In this document: positions 37,167-45,147 of the stretch, piece after piece | Position numbering within the stretch: the stretch's first letter is position 1 | How the letters are laid out: every line of letters starts with the position of its first letter | Source: Spirosoma aureum | GTDB taxonomy: Bacteria > Bacteroidota > Bacteroidia > Cytophagales > Spirosomataceae | NCBI RefSeq assembly: GCF_011604685.1 | Contig: NZ_CP050063.1 | Coordinates: 2,316,501 to 2,380,500 of the forward strand | Direction of reading: 5' to 3' | DNA length: 64,000 bases | The notes under the pieces: model-generated | What the model was told of the DNA's origin: nothing | What the model saw: only the letters and a program-made list of their open reading frames with translations | Databases searched by the model: none | Made by a program: the position numbers and the translations under genes

Positions 37167-38450
37167 TTAGTAGGAATTGATTTGCCCGGTCGCATATAGC
37201 AATCGAACGTAGTTCTGACGGTAGGTATAGAGAGTCTGGTAGTAAGCCGTTTGGGTATCGAACCAGGAACTTTGCGCCTGTAAAAGATCGATCAGGGTAG
37301 TGGCTCCCCGCAGATAGGCATACCGTACCGAAGCGAGCACCTGATCGGCATCGCGCCGTATGGCAGTGTATCGATCTACGTTCTGGCGGCTGGTTACGAA
37401 TGATTGATAGGATGTCTGGACTTCAGATCGGATTCGTGCCTGTACTAAAGCGGCAGCTTGCCCGGCCTGCTCCTGCAACACCCGCGATTTTTGTATCTCG
37501 CCCTGATTTCGACTGTAGACGGGTAATTCAATGGTCAGGAAGACACCTGCATAAGGGATGGCGTTCTGTGGGTTCCAGATTAGGCCGGCTTCATTCCGGG
37601 GCTTGGCCAGAACCTGTTGTAGATCTACATTGCGTCGGGCCGTTTCGAGGTTTGCCTCCGCGACTTTTACATCCGTTCGGGTTGTCGTAGCCAGCCGCAG
37701 CAGACTATCGGCGCTGGCATTTACTGTCGGGAAAAAGCCAAGTGGGTTGATAACCGTTGCACTGACAATCGAGTCGTTCATCGCAACATTGATGCTATCG
37801 GTCGTTGCCAGCACAAGCCGTAATTCGTTCAGCCGGTTGAGCAGATCCTGTTGAGCGGTGCGGGTCTGAATCTCATACTGATCTGAGATGAGTTGCGTAC
37901 GAGTCAGATCCGTATTACTGATGACCAGGTTTTTTAACCGTACTTTATTCAACTGAACCAGTGTATCGACATTTGCCTTGGCACGTTGCAGCAGTGAAAG
38001 CTGAATTCGGGCATACCAGGCATCCAGAAATCGATTTGCAGCATCGAAAAGCAGGTTTCGCTCGGTTTCGGCTACACTCTGGGTAGCTAGATTGGTGCTT
38101 GCTTCGGCAAAGCGGCTGCGGTATTGCCGTTTATTGTAAATGTCAAATTCTTTCGTTGCCTGAAGCCAGAACTGTCGACGTTGTCGGCCGAATGGACCTA
38201 CCGCTTCGGCACCGGGTGTTGGCGTCAATTGAATCAGCGTCTGATTGTTCAGAACGGGGTTTGGACGCAGATTGGCCGTGGTCTGATCGGCTTGAGCAGC
38301 GCTTATGTTCAGACGCTCAACCCGTAAGGCAGGGCTATTGGCACGAACTTGCTGCAAAGCCTGGCGTAACGTTAGGGGAGCCTGGGCCAAAACCCCCAGA
38401 CTTGTATAACCCATGCACAGTAGGCAGTATAGGATTCTTTTTACCAGCAT
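37167..38450 (-). CDS. czcC: TolC-family outer-membrane efflux channel
   Basis: A protein of about 427 residues. The ATG at 38450 is chosen since it begins a standard signal peptide (MLVKRILYCLLCMGYTSLGVLAQ); an in-frame upstream ATG adds 18 unlikely residues. Two repeats of long helices follow (for example LRQALQQVRANSPALRVERL at the N-terminus and a matching ARRNVDLQQVLAKPRNE region mid-protein), as expected for a TolC trimer. It is the first gene of the efflux operon and is almost contiguous with the adaptor. The 272-bp gap upstream is shared with the divergent cysteine synthase-family gene and should hold the operon promoter. Confidence 0.9.
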   Translation of the reverse strand: MLVKRILYCLLCMGYTSLGVLAQAPLTLRQALQQVRANSPALRVERLNISAAQADQTTANLRPNPVLNNQTLIQLTPTPGAEAVGPFGRQRRQFWLQATKEFDIYNKRQYRSRFAEASTNLATQSVAETERNLLFDAANRFLDAWYARIQLSLLQRAKANVDTLVQLNKVRLKNLVISNTDLTRTQLISDQYEIQTRTAQQDLLNRLNELRLVLATTDSINVAMNDSIVSATVINPLGFFPTVNASADSLLRLATTTRTDVKVAEANLETARRNVDLQQVLAKPRNEAGLIWNPQNAIPYAGVFLTIELPVYSRNQGEIQKSRVLQEQAGQAAALVQARIRSEVQTSYQSFVTSRQNVDRYTAIRRDADQVLASVRYAYLRGATTLIDLLQAQSSWFDTQTAYYQTLYTYRQNYVRLLYATGQINSY

Positions 38451-38722
38451 TCGATCGAAAGTGAACTTAGCAAAGTAACAACGCTCATCAGCTAAAACAG
38501 GCAAAACATCAATTAAAAGGTTGTTAAATGTACTTACTACTATTTCGAAGAATTGCTCATAATGTAAACGTTAACACAGGATGCAATTGAAATCGATAGC
38601 TTACCGATCAGATGCAGTTAGCTATACACTGACTAATGGCATTTTTTTGCTCACTAATGATTAAGTTGTAAGCCAAATCCAGCCTGCAATTGGTCCGTAG
38701 TGCTGTTAAGGGCAAGGTTTTT

Positions 38723-39790
38723 ATGAATTCATCGATCGAAACCGGGTTGAAACCGGCTATCCAGGAAAAGTTTGAGCACCTCTGGCATCTGGTTGGCAAT
38801 ACGCCAATGCTGGAATTATTTTATACCGATCAGGGGCAACCCCGTTCGTTGTATGTTAAGTGTGAACATTACAACCTGACGGGTAGCATGAAAGATCGAA
38901 TGGCTTTGCATGTTCTGCATCAGGCCTACCGACAGGGTCACATAAAACCGGGCGACCGCATTGTAGAAGCGACCAGCGGCAGTTCGGGTATTGCCTTTTC
39001 GGCGGTAGGACGTGCATTGGGCCATCCTGTAACGATCATTATGCCCGCAGGTATCAGTCAGGAGCGGATTGATATTATTCGGAGTCTGGGTGCTGATATT
39101 GTTCTGTTTACGAAAGAAGAGGGTGGTTTTATGGGTGCCATCCGACGGTCGGAAGAATTAGCCGCCAGCGATCCGCACGTTTTCCTGCCTCGTCAATTCG
39201 CTAATCAGTATAATGCCGAAGCGCACCGGCTGACTACGGGAAAGGAAATCTGGTTGCAGTTACAGGGTGTTGATATTACGCCGGATGCGTTTGTGGCCGG
39301 AGTTGGTACGGGCGGTACGGTAATGGGCGTTGGACGCTACCTTAAATCCCGGAAGCCTGATATTCGGATTCACCCACTCGAGCCCGCCGAATCGCCAACA
39401 TTATCGGTAGGTTACAAAACAGGAACCCACCGGATTCAGGGTTTTTTCGATGAGTTTATTCCGGATATTTTGAAGCTGGATGAATTGGATCGGGTGGTGC
39501 AGGCCAGCGATGGCGATTCTATTCTGGTGGCTCAGAAACTGGCCTTACAACTGGGAGTAGCCGTCGGAATCTCATCGGGGGCTAACCTGATAGGAGCCAT
39601 TAACCTCCAGCGTGAACTGGGCCCCGATGCCCGGGTCGTGACCATTCTGTGCGACAGCAACAAAAAATACCTGAGCACCGATCTGGTCAAGGAGGAGCCT
39701 GTAAAACCAGGTTATGTTGCTCCCGACATTATGTTTACCGATTATCGGCCCATCAGTCGCCTATTGGTAGGCCGACCTGGTGTTTTTTGA
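38723..39790 (+). CDS. PLP-dependent cysteine synthase / CBS family enzyme
   Basis: A beta-family PLP enzyme of about 355 residues. The ATG at 38723 is preferred to a TTG 11 codons upstream. Hallmarks are LVGNTPMLEL at 23-32, the PLP lysine in NLTGSMKDRM (Lys57), SGSSGIAFSAVGRALGH (substrate loop), and the phosphate-binding GTGGT near 200. Close relatives make cysteine from O-acetylserine and sulfide or cystathionine from serine and homocysteine. No heme or CBS regulatory domain is present. The C-terminus (LCDSNKKYLSTDL and after) is a little extended. The gene is divergent from the metal efflux operon; a link to sulfide or thiol supply under metal stress is only a guess. Confidence 0.88.
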   Translation: MNSSIETGLKPAIQEKFEHLWHLVGNTPMLELFYTDQGQPRSLYVKCEHYNLTGSMKDRMALHVLHQAYRQGHIKPGDRIVEATSGSSGIAFSAVGRALGHPVTIIMPAGISQERIDIIRSLGADIVLFTKEEGGFMGAIRRSEELAASDPHVFLPRQFANQYNAEAHRLTTGKEIWLQLQGVDITPDAFVAGVGTGGTVMGVGRYLKSRKPDIRIHPLEPAESPTLSVGYKTGTHRIQGFFDEFIPDILKLDELDRVVQASDGDSILVAQKLALQLGVAVGISSGANLIGAINLQRELGPDARVVTILCDSNKKYLSTDLVKEEPVKPGYVAPDIMFTDYRPISRLLVGRPGVF

Positions 39791-39801
39791 CTAAGATAAG
39801 C

Positions 39802-39871
39802 CTTTCGCTGTGAAGCGTGCCACGGTTTGTCTGCTCATCATTAATAGCCGTGGCACGCGTCTGAGCGAAAG
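39802..39871. repeat. Two-tier inverted repeat at a convergent junction
   Basis: Outer arms CTTTCGCT (39802-39809) and AGCGAAAG (39864-39871), and inner arms GCGTGCCACGG (39815-39825) and CCGTGGCACGC (39848-39858), are both perfect and separated by matched 5-nt internal loops. The apical loop is 22 nt. It starts 11 bp after the cysteine synthase-family gene and may stop transcription from both sides, though T runs are lacking. Confidence 0.65.
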
Positions 39872-39944
39872 TCCTATAAGAATAAAGCCAGTCAAGATTC
39901 CTGAAAAGACAGGTTTCTACTTTTTTAAGCGTTCTGTTGGTAAA

Positions 39945-41108
39945 TTATTTTTTCTCGATTAATGCCCTGAAACCGTCCAGATCAATATTTTGTCGAAACT
40001 GGCGCATTAATTCTCGTTTAGCCACCATGTCTGGCGCGTCTTCGTATCGCAACCACAATTGCACGAACTGAATGGCATGACGCGGTAATTTCGGATCAGA
40101 ATACGCAAAATCATGGGTTACAAGTGGGTGACCGTTTTTGGCCTGTTCGTCGAATGTGCCCTGCTCACGCTCGTTAAGCAGCATACCCGTCGCATTCTCG
40201 ATAATAGCCTGAGAGGACCGCTGGGCAGGTGTCATCGCGGCTAACATGGCTTCTAGTTCCTGATAGCGAATACGGTTTTTCTGGGCGGTTTTATCCCGGA
40301 TTTTACGGCCATCTTCCACACTTCGCCGATTATCATCCTTGTATTTCTGACGCTCAGCCTCTGTTTTGAACGGGATTTTATCGGCATATGCCGTCGATTC
40401 TTTTAAGGACGCTTCAAGTTGTAGCGTTGTTTCGTCATTTTCCTTTATCCATTGCTGAAGTGTACGCTGTAGCGATCGAATAAACTCCTCCCGGCTGACT
40501 GGCCGAACAGGTAAGCGACCATCTGCGGTAATGACGATCGATTCGCGCGGGTTGGTCCGGTCATTACGTTGGGTGCTGTAGATCGGATACCCTTTAAGCT
40601 CACCCGTTTTATCAGGTAGGAAATAAATTTTCTGACCATTGGGTAGGGTGAACTCACTTCCGATCGAATCCATGAATCGCCAAAGCATATTGACGTAGCA
40701 TTCGAGCCAGGTGCCGGTTTCACCCGAAAGCTCAACTTTACCTCTAAAACACCAGAAATGCTTATAATAGGTGACCACCGAGTAATGTAAAGGTGAACCC
40801 GTCGGCTCCAGCCTGTAATCATCCGGGGAACTATAAAAATTACGATAAGCCCGAGCTTCCAGGCCGCTGGGATTTGGGTAAGCATGCTGAAATAAATCCA
40901 GCAACTTTTCCTGACGCGCATAGATAGCGGGTAACGTCTGTTTCGGAAAGCCAGCACGTAGCTTCGTAGCGACAGTGGCCTGGCGTTTCCAGGACGTGGA
41001 AACTTGTTGAGCATAGTCGGGCGTACAATCGGATGGCTGTGCCATGGTAGCCACGGCCAGACCTAAGCCTAAAAAAGTGATAGGGAGTCGATGACGAAGT
41101 GTACGCAT
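39945..41108 (-). CDS. Secreted protein of unknown function
   Basis: A protein of about 387 residues; the ATG at 41108 is chosen because it gives a compact signal peptide (MRTLRHRLPITFLGLGLAVATMAQ), while an ATG 11 codons upstream is also possible. After the signal come a Cys (PSDCTPDYAQQ), an aromatic-rich central part (YRNFYSSPDDYRLEP; YYKHFWCFRGKVEL), and a helical Lys/Glu-rich stretch (about 225-300). It ends with RQNIDLDGFRALIEKK. No family or catalytic motif was recognised. It has no close same-strand partner: the next minus-strand gene is over 200 bp upstream and has its own terminator. Confidence 0.75.
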   Translation of the reverse strand: MRTLRHRLPITFLGLGLAVATMAQPSDCTPDYAQQVSTSWKRQATVATKLRAGFPKQTLPAIYARQEKLLDLFQHAYPNPSGLEARAYRNFYSSPDDYRLEPTGSPLHYSVVTYYKHFWCFRGKVELSGETGTWLECYVNMLWRFMDSIGSEFTLPNGQKIYFLPDKTGELKGYPIYSTQRNDRTNPRESIVITADGRLPVRPVSREEFIRSLQRTLQQWIKENDETTLQLEASLKESTAYADKIPFKTEAERQKYKDDNRRSVEDGRKIRDKTAQKNRIRYQELEAMLAAMTPAQRSSQAIIENATGMLLNEREQGTFDEQAKNGHPLVTHDFAYSDPKLPRHAIQFVQLWLRYEDAPDMVAKRELMRQFRQNIDLDGFRALIEKK

Positions 41109-41282
41109 CCGAAATTTATCTTTTTTGAATGAGCGGTTCATGTGAGTTCACGCAAATTCTGAGATGCTAAACTTGGCATATCACCGATAGCGAGCTTCGA
41201 TGAAGTTGCCAGACCGGCATAAAGGCTATCTAAATTGCAGTAGAATCGGTTTAAAATGAGTAAACCTCGCTCGGCTAAAAAG

Positions 41283-41318
41283 AAAAATCCTCGCCCATCA
41301 GAACAGGTGAGGATTTTT
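41283..41318 (-). terminator. Intrinsic terminator of the small secreted protein gene
   Basis: AAAAATCCTC at 41283-41292 and GAGGATTTTT at 41309-41318 form a 10-bp stem. On the minus strand the hairpin is followed by a T-rich run. It lies 22 bp past the stop codon of the gene at 41341. Confidence 0.8.
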
Positions 41319-41340
41319 GCAGATAATCAGGTGCAAACCG

Positions 41341-41736
41341 TTATTTAATAGCAACAACGCGGCTGGGTGTTGTTGGTTGTTGAGTCGCCAGAGTCACGTT
41401 TTGCGTGGTTGTTTCCACGCCATTTGTAATTTCTACCTGATACACGCCGTCGGGCAGTTCGCTCAGGTTCAGGCGGGTCCGGTACTTGCTTTCATTTTTA
41501 CCCAGGTGTTTGCTGTACACGACCGAACCATCCGAATTTTTCAGACGAACATCGACAGTACCACCCGTTTCTTTGTCGAGAGCAATGCTTAATTTTCCTG
41601 CCAGGGTCGTGTAAATACCCGATTTATATGAAGCTACTGTAGCAGGACGACCTGGTTTAGCTTCAGAAAACGAAGCGAATGAGGTAAGGATTCCCAGTGA
41701 AAGGGTCAAAAGCAGAGGTTTGATGAGCGTTTTCAT
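41341..41736 (-). CDS. Small secreted beta-sandwich protein (T9SS sorting-like)
   Basis: A 131-residue protein with a signal peptide (1-26, ending FSEAK). It is followed by a single beta-rich domain of about 85 residues (GKLSIALDKETGGTVDVRL, KYRTRLNLSELPDGVYQVEI, then TTTQNVTL). The pattern of a LPDGVYxVEI strand pair resembles the C-terminal sorting domains of type IX secreted proteins and small DUF3244-type proteins. Here the domain stands almost alone, with a Thr/Pro-rich tail. Function unknown. It is a single-gene transcript, with a terminator directly after it and a candidate -7 element about 60 bp upstream. Confidence 0.75.
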   Translation of the reverse strand: MKTLIKPLLLTLSLGILTSFASFSEAKPGRPATVASYKSGIYTTLAGKLSIALDKETGGTVDVRLKNSDGSVVYSKHLGKNESKYRTRLNLSELPDGVYQVEITNGVETTTQNVTLATQQPTTPSRVVAIK

Positions 41737-41795
41737 GATTTATGTGTTTTTTGTTTCAGTTTAAAATCTAGCCGGGTTATTCCCGATTGGTGAAA

Positions 41796-41803
41796 CAAAG
41801 ATA
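41796..41803 (-). promoter_or_regulatory. Candidate -7 element for the small secreted protein
   Basis: CAAAGATA on the plus strand reads TATCTTTG on the minus strand, matching TAnnTTTG about 60 bp before the start codon. A TTTG word on the minus strand at 41830-41833 is farther than the usual spacing, so the assignment is weak. The rest of the 315-bp gap to 42051 shows nothing recognisable. Confidence 0.35.
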
Positions 41804-42051
41804 TAGGCACTAGCTGGTACTATGTAATGCAAACTACTGGAACGGTTTAGACGCTTGATGAGTGGTGGGAATGTGATGATGGCTGAACGAATGGGAAAGC
41901 AACGAGTGCATTTTTCGACGGTTTATCCGCTGAACGATCACCGAAAAAGACTCCTCAACTGGTTAAACTTTTGTTAAAAATGAGCCACTAAGGCGCTGAT
42001 TCGTGTTAGGTATCTATCTGACGAGTCGTGACCCATCAACGAATCAACGGT

Positions 42052-43656
42052 ATGGAAAGCACAAAAGCCACAACCCGACTGGAAGCATTTCGTGGAAAAT
42101 GGAGTGATGAAGACGTAAAGCACTTGCTGAAACGGACAATGTTTGGGGCAAAACCCGATGACGTCGTGCACGTTCGTGCGCTCACACCGCGCAAGGCACT
42201 CAACGAACTCCTGGCCGACGAACCGGCTCCACCTCCGCCGATCAATAACTACAACGACGACAAGTTTACTGATGATGAGATTATGCCCGGCGAGACCTGG
42301 ACAACATCCATCAACTACGATGGCATGAACAATGGTCGGCGTAGAAACTCATTTAAAGCCTGGTGGCTGGGATTGATGCTGAACCAGAGCCGGACGTTGC
42401 GCGAGAAAATGGTCGTATTCTGGCACAATCATTTCGCCACCGAGACAAACATGGTCGACAATGCGCTGATGTGTTACCGGCACAATGCGCTATTGCGTCA
42501 GCACGCGTTGGGCAACTTTAAAGAGCTGGTAAAAGCCATAACCAAAGATCCGGCCATGCTGAAATACCTGAACGGTACGGCCAGCAACAAAAAAGCACCA
42601 GACGAAAACTACGGTCGTGAGTTGCAGGAACTCTTTACGGTCGGAAAAGGGCCGGGTTCGCAGTATACCGAAGCCGACGTGATAGCCGCTGCTAAAGTGC
42701 TCACTGGCTTTCGAAACGATACCATTACGTTCGTCAGCCTTTTTGATCCGGGCCGACACGATAGTAGCGACAAAACGTTCTCCGAATTTTATCGGAACAC
42801 AACCATAAAAGGACGGCGTGGACCTGATGGGGAACAGGAACTGGACGATCTGCTGACAATGATTTTTGTGCAGGACGAAGTGGCCCGGTTTATCTGCCGG
42901 AAACTCTACCGCTTTTTTGTTTATCACCAGATTGATGCCGATACCGAAGCGACTATCATTACGCCATTGGCCGACGTTTTTCGGACCAATAACTATGAAA
43001 TTAAACCCGTATTGCGTGAACTGTTCGGCAGCCAGCACTTTTTTCAGGCCATGAATCGGGGCGCAATGATCAAAAGTCCGCTCGACTATACCGTGGGCCT
43101 ATGCCGCGAGTTTGGGATTGCTTTTCCGGAGTCTACAGACTACGCCGATCAATACGGTTTGTGGTTAGCCGTTCAAAATCAGACGGCGGCCATGCAGCAG
43201 AATATTGGCGATCCGCCTAACGTGGCTGGTTGGCCTGCCTACTATCAGGAACCAATGTTCGACAAGCTCTGGGTAAACTCCGATACGCTGCCTAAGCGCA
43301 ACGTGTTTACGGATGGCATGACCAACGGTGCTATTGGGCGTAATGGCAAAAAACTGACTATCGACGTACTGGCATTTACCCAAACACTGCCTAATCCCGC
43401 CGATCCGGCTGCGCTCATCGACGATGCTGTCCGGAGACTATATATGCTGGAACTGCCCGAAAAAGACAAACAGTACATTAAAACCAGCATTTTGTTGTCG
43501 GGTTTGCAGGATATGATGTCGGATCATTACTGGACGCAGGCCTGGCAAAACCTGACCGCCAAGCCCGATGATACCGTAAACAAAACCAACGTGACCCGCA
43601 AGCTGAAGAGCTTATACAAGTACCTGATGAATTTACCGCAGTATCAGTTAACCTAA
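42052..43656 (+). CDS. DUF1800 family protein
   Basis: A protein of about 534 residues filled by a DUF1800 domain, an uncharacterised family. The ATG at 42052 is preferred to a GTG eight codons before. Conserved blocks visible: WSDEDVKHLLKRTMFGAKPDD at the N-terminus, LREKMVVFWHNHFAT, ENYGRELQELFTVG, VLTGFR and PPNVAGWP. No signal peptide is seen. It is followed after 132 bp by a DUF1501 gene that does carry a Tat signal; the two families travel together in many bacteria. The pair may form an exported complex, with DUF1800 either cytosolic or carried along. The gap contains an unusual array of short repeats. Confidence 0.9.
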   Translation: MESTKATTRLEAFRGKWSDEDVKHLLKRTMFGAKPDDVVHVRALTPRKALNELLADEPAPPPPINNYNDDKFTDDEIMPGETWTTSINYDGMNNGRRRNSFKAWWLGLMLNQSRTLREKMVVFWHNHFATETNMVDNALMCYRHNALLRQHALGNFKELVKAITKDPAMLKYLNGTASNKKAPDENYGRELQELFTVGKGPGSQYTEADVIAAAKVLTGFRNDTITFVSLFDPGRHDSSDKTFSEFYRNTTIKGRRGPDGEQELDDLLTMIFVQDEVARFICRKLYRFFVYHQIDADTEATIITPLADVFRTNNYEIKPVLRELFGSQHFFQAMNRGAMIKSPLDYTVGLCREFGIAFPESTDYADQYGLWLAVQNQTAAMQQNIGDPPNVAGWPAYYQEPMFDKLWVNSDTLPKRNVFTDGMTNGAIGRNGKKLTIDVLAFTQTLPNPADPAALIDDAVRRLYMLELPEKDKQYIKTSILLSGLQDMMSDHYWTQAWQNLTAKPDDTVNKTNVTRKLKSLYKYLMNLPQYQLT

Positions 43657-43788
43657 TGGTGAAAGAATGAATGAGCGAAAGAGTGAAAGAGTCAATGAGT
43701 GAAAGGGTAATTAAATCGAGGTAGCCATTCACTCTTTCGCTCATTCACCCTTTCACCATTCACTCATTCACCCTTTCGCTCATTACCT
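43657..43788 (+). repeat. Inverted array of iterated short words between DUF1800 and DUF1501
   Basis: Almost the whole 132-bp gap is made of variants of ATGAGYGAAAGRGTGAA, in one orientation on the left and the reverse complement on the right. The longest perfect arms are 19 nt, at 43669-43687 and 43728-43746, with a 40-nt spacer. Two further reverse-complement words fill 43747-43786 up to the start of the next gene. Confidence 0.75.
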
Positions 43789-45075
43789 ATGAAACGACGA
43801 GACTTCATAAAAAACACAGCGGTAGCCGGGGTTTTGTTGCCCCAGTTTCTGAACGGGTTTTCGATTAGGGCAATGGCCCAGACATCGCTGATGCCTGCCG
43901 CTGGTCATGATCAGATTAATGACCGTGTACTGGTGCTTATTCAGCTCAACGGCGGTAATGATGGATTGAATACGGTTATTCCTGTCGATCAGTATGGCGC
44001 GTATCAGGCGGCCCGGCCCAATATCGCCCTGCCACAAAACAAAGTTCTGAAACTCAATGGCGCCGACGCCATGGCTCTGCACCCTGCGCTTTCAGAAATT
44101 CAGCTGTTATTCAACGAGGGCAAAGCGGGCATTGTGCAGGCTGTAAGTTACCCTAAACCTAATTTCTCTCACTTTCGGGCTACCGACATCTGGATGACCG
44201 GCTCTGACTCCGATAAGGTATTGAATACGGGTTGGGCCGGGCGTTATCTGAACGACTCGTTCCCAGGTTTCCCGGATAAGTACCCCAATGAAACCATGCC
44301 CGATCCGCTGGCGATTCAGGTTGGTTCGGTAGTGGCGTCGGCTTTTCAGGGACCGGCCTTTACAATGGGACTGGCGATTAGTAATCCGGCTAATTTTTAT
44401 AACCTCATCGAAGACAAAACCGATGCAACGAGCAATACCCGCTGGGGCGAACAGCTGGCGTATCTCGAAAAAGTGTCGCAGAAAACTGATCAATATGCCG
44501 GTGTGATTAAGAAAGCCGCGCTGAGCATAACCAGACAATCGGATAAATACCCCACGCCGGGCAAAAACCCGCTTGCCGATCAGTTGAAAATCGTTGCCCG
44601 ACTGGTGGCGGGTGGGCTTCGGACAAAGGTGTATCTGGTGAGTACCGGCAGTTTCGATACGCATGCGAAACAAGCCGAACCTGATGATACGACTACGGGT
44701 ACACACGCCCAATTGCTCCGCCGGGTATCCGAAGCAGTCGGAGCCTTTATGGACGACTTAAAAGGACTAAACGTAGCTGATCGGGTGATGGGTATGACGT
44801 TTTCCGAGTTTGGCCGCCGGATCAAATCCAACGCCAGTGGTGGCACTGATCATGGTGCGGCTGCGCCGGTTTTTTACTTCGGGAATGCGGTCAAGGTGGG
44901 CGTTATTGGAACGAATCCGCAACTGCCTACCACCGCAACGGTCAATGATAATGTGGCCATGCAGTATGATTTCCGTTCGGTCTACGCGACTGTATTGCAG
45001 CAGTGGCTCAACCTGCCACCGAATGAAGTGCAGCGGGTATTGATGGGGCAGTTTCCATTGCTGCCCATGGTATAA
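43789..45075 (+). CDS. DUF1501 family protein, Tat-exported
   Basis: A 428-residue protein with a twin-arginine signal at the very start (MKRRDFIKNTAVAG, cleavage about residue 31 after AMAQ). Export folded through the Tat system is therefore expected. DUF1501 belongs to the alkaline phosphatase/sulfatase-like fold group; its reaction is not established. Visible conserved parts are LVLIQLNGGNDGLNTVIP near 48-65, NFSHFRATDIWMTG, and the later FSEFGRRIKSNASGGTDHGAA (about 340-360), with His and Asp suitable for metal binding. It follows the DUF1800 gene and is probably co-transcribed. A shared terminator lies between it and the converging SusD gene. Confidence 0.92.
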   Translation: MKRRDFIKNTAVAGVLLPQFLNGFSIRAMAQTSLMPAAGHDQINDRVLVLIQLNGGNDGLNTVIPVDQYGAYQAARPNIALPQNKVLKLNGADAMALHPALSEIQLLFNEGKAGIVQAVSYPKPNFSHFRATDIWMTGSDSDKVLNTGWAGRYLNDSFPGFPDKYPNETMPDPLAIQVGSVVASAFQGPAFTMGLAISNPANFYNLIEDKTDATSNTRWGEQLAYLEKVSQKTDQYAGVIKKAALSITRQSDKYPTPGKNPLADQLKIVARLVAGGLRTKVYLVSTGSFDTHAKQAEPDDTTTGTHAQLLRRVSEAVGAFMDDLKGLNVADRVMGMTFSEFGRRIKSNASGGTDHGAAAPVFYFGNAVKVGVIGTNPQLPTTATVNDNVAMQYDFRSVYATVLQQWLNLPPNEVQRVLMGQFPLLPMV

Positions 45076-45078
45076 AAA

Positions 45079-45110
45079 GAGGCCGTTTCAGAAGTAGATG
45101 AAACGGCCTC
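45079..45110. terminator. Bidirectional terminator between DUF1501 and SusD
   Basis: GAGGCCGTTTCA at 45079-45090 and TGAAACGGCCTC at 45099-45110 form a perfect 12-bp stem with an 8-nt loop. On the minus strand it is followed by TTTTTAT, so it serves the SusCD operon best; on the plus strand it lies just after the DUF1501 stop. Confidence 0.85.
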
Positions 45111-45147
45111 CACTGATCGAGCGATACGTATTGTGTCTGTCTGACCG

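Noticed and set aside
43657..43788. Possible CRISPR array
   Set aside because: The repeats are short degenerate words in both orientations with no regular spacers and no cas genes nearby.
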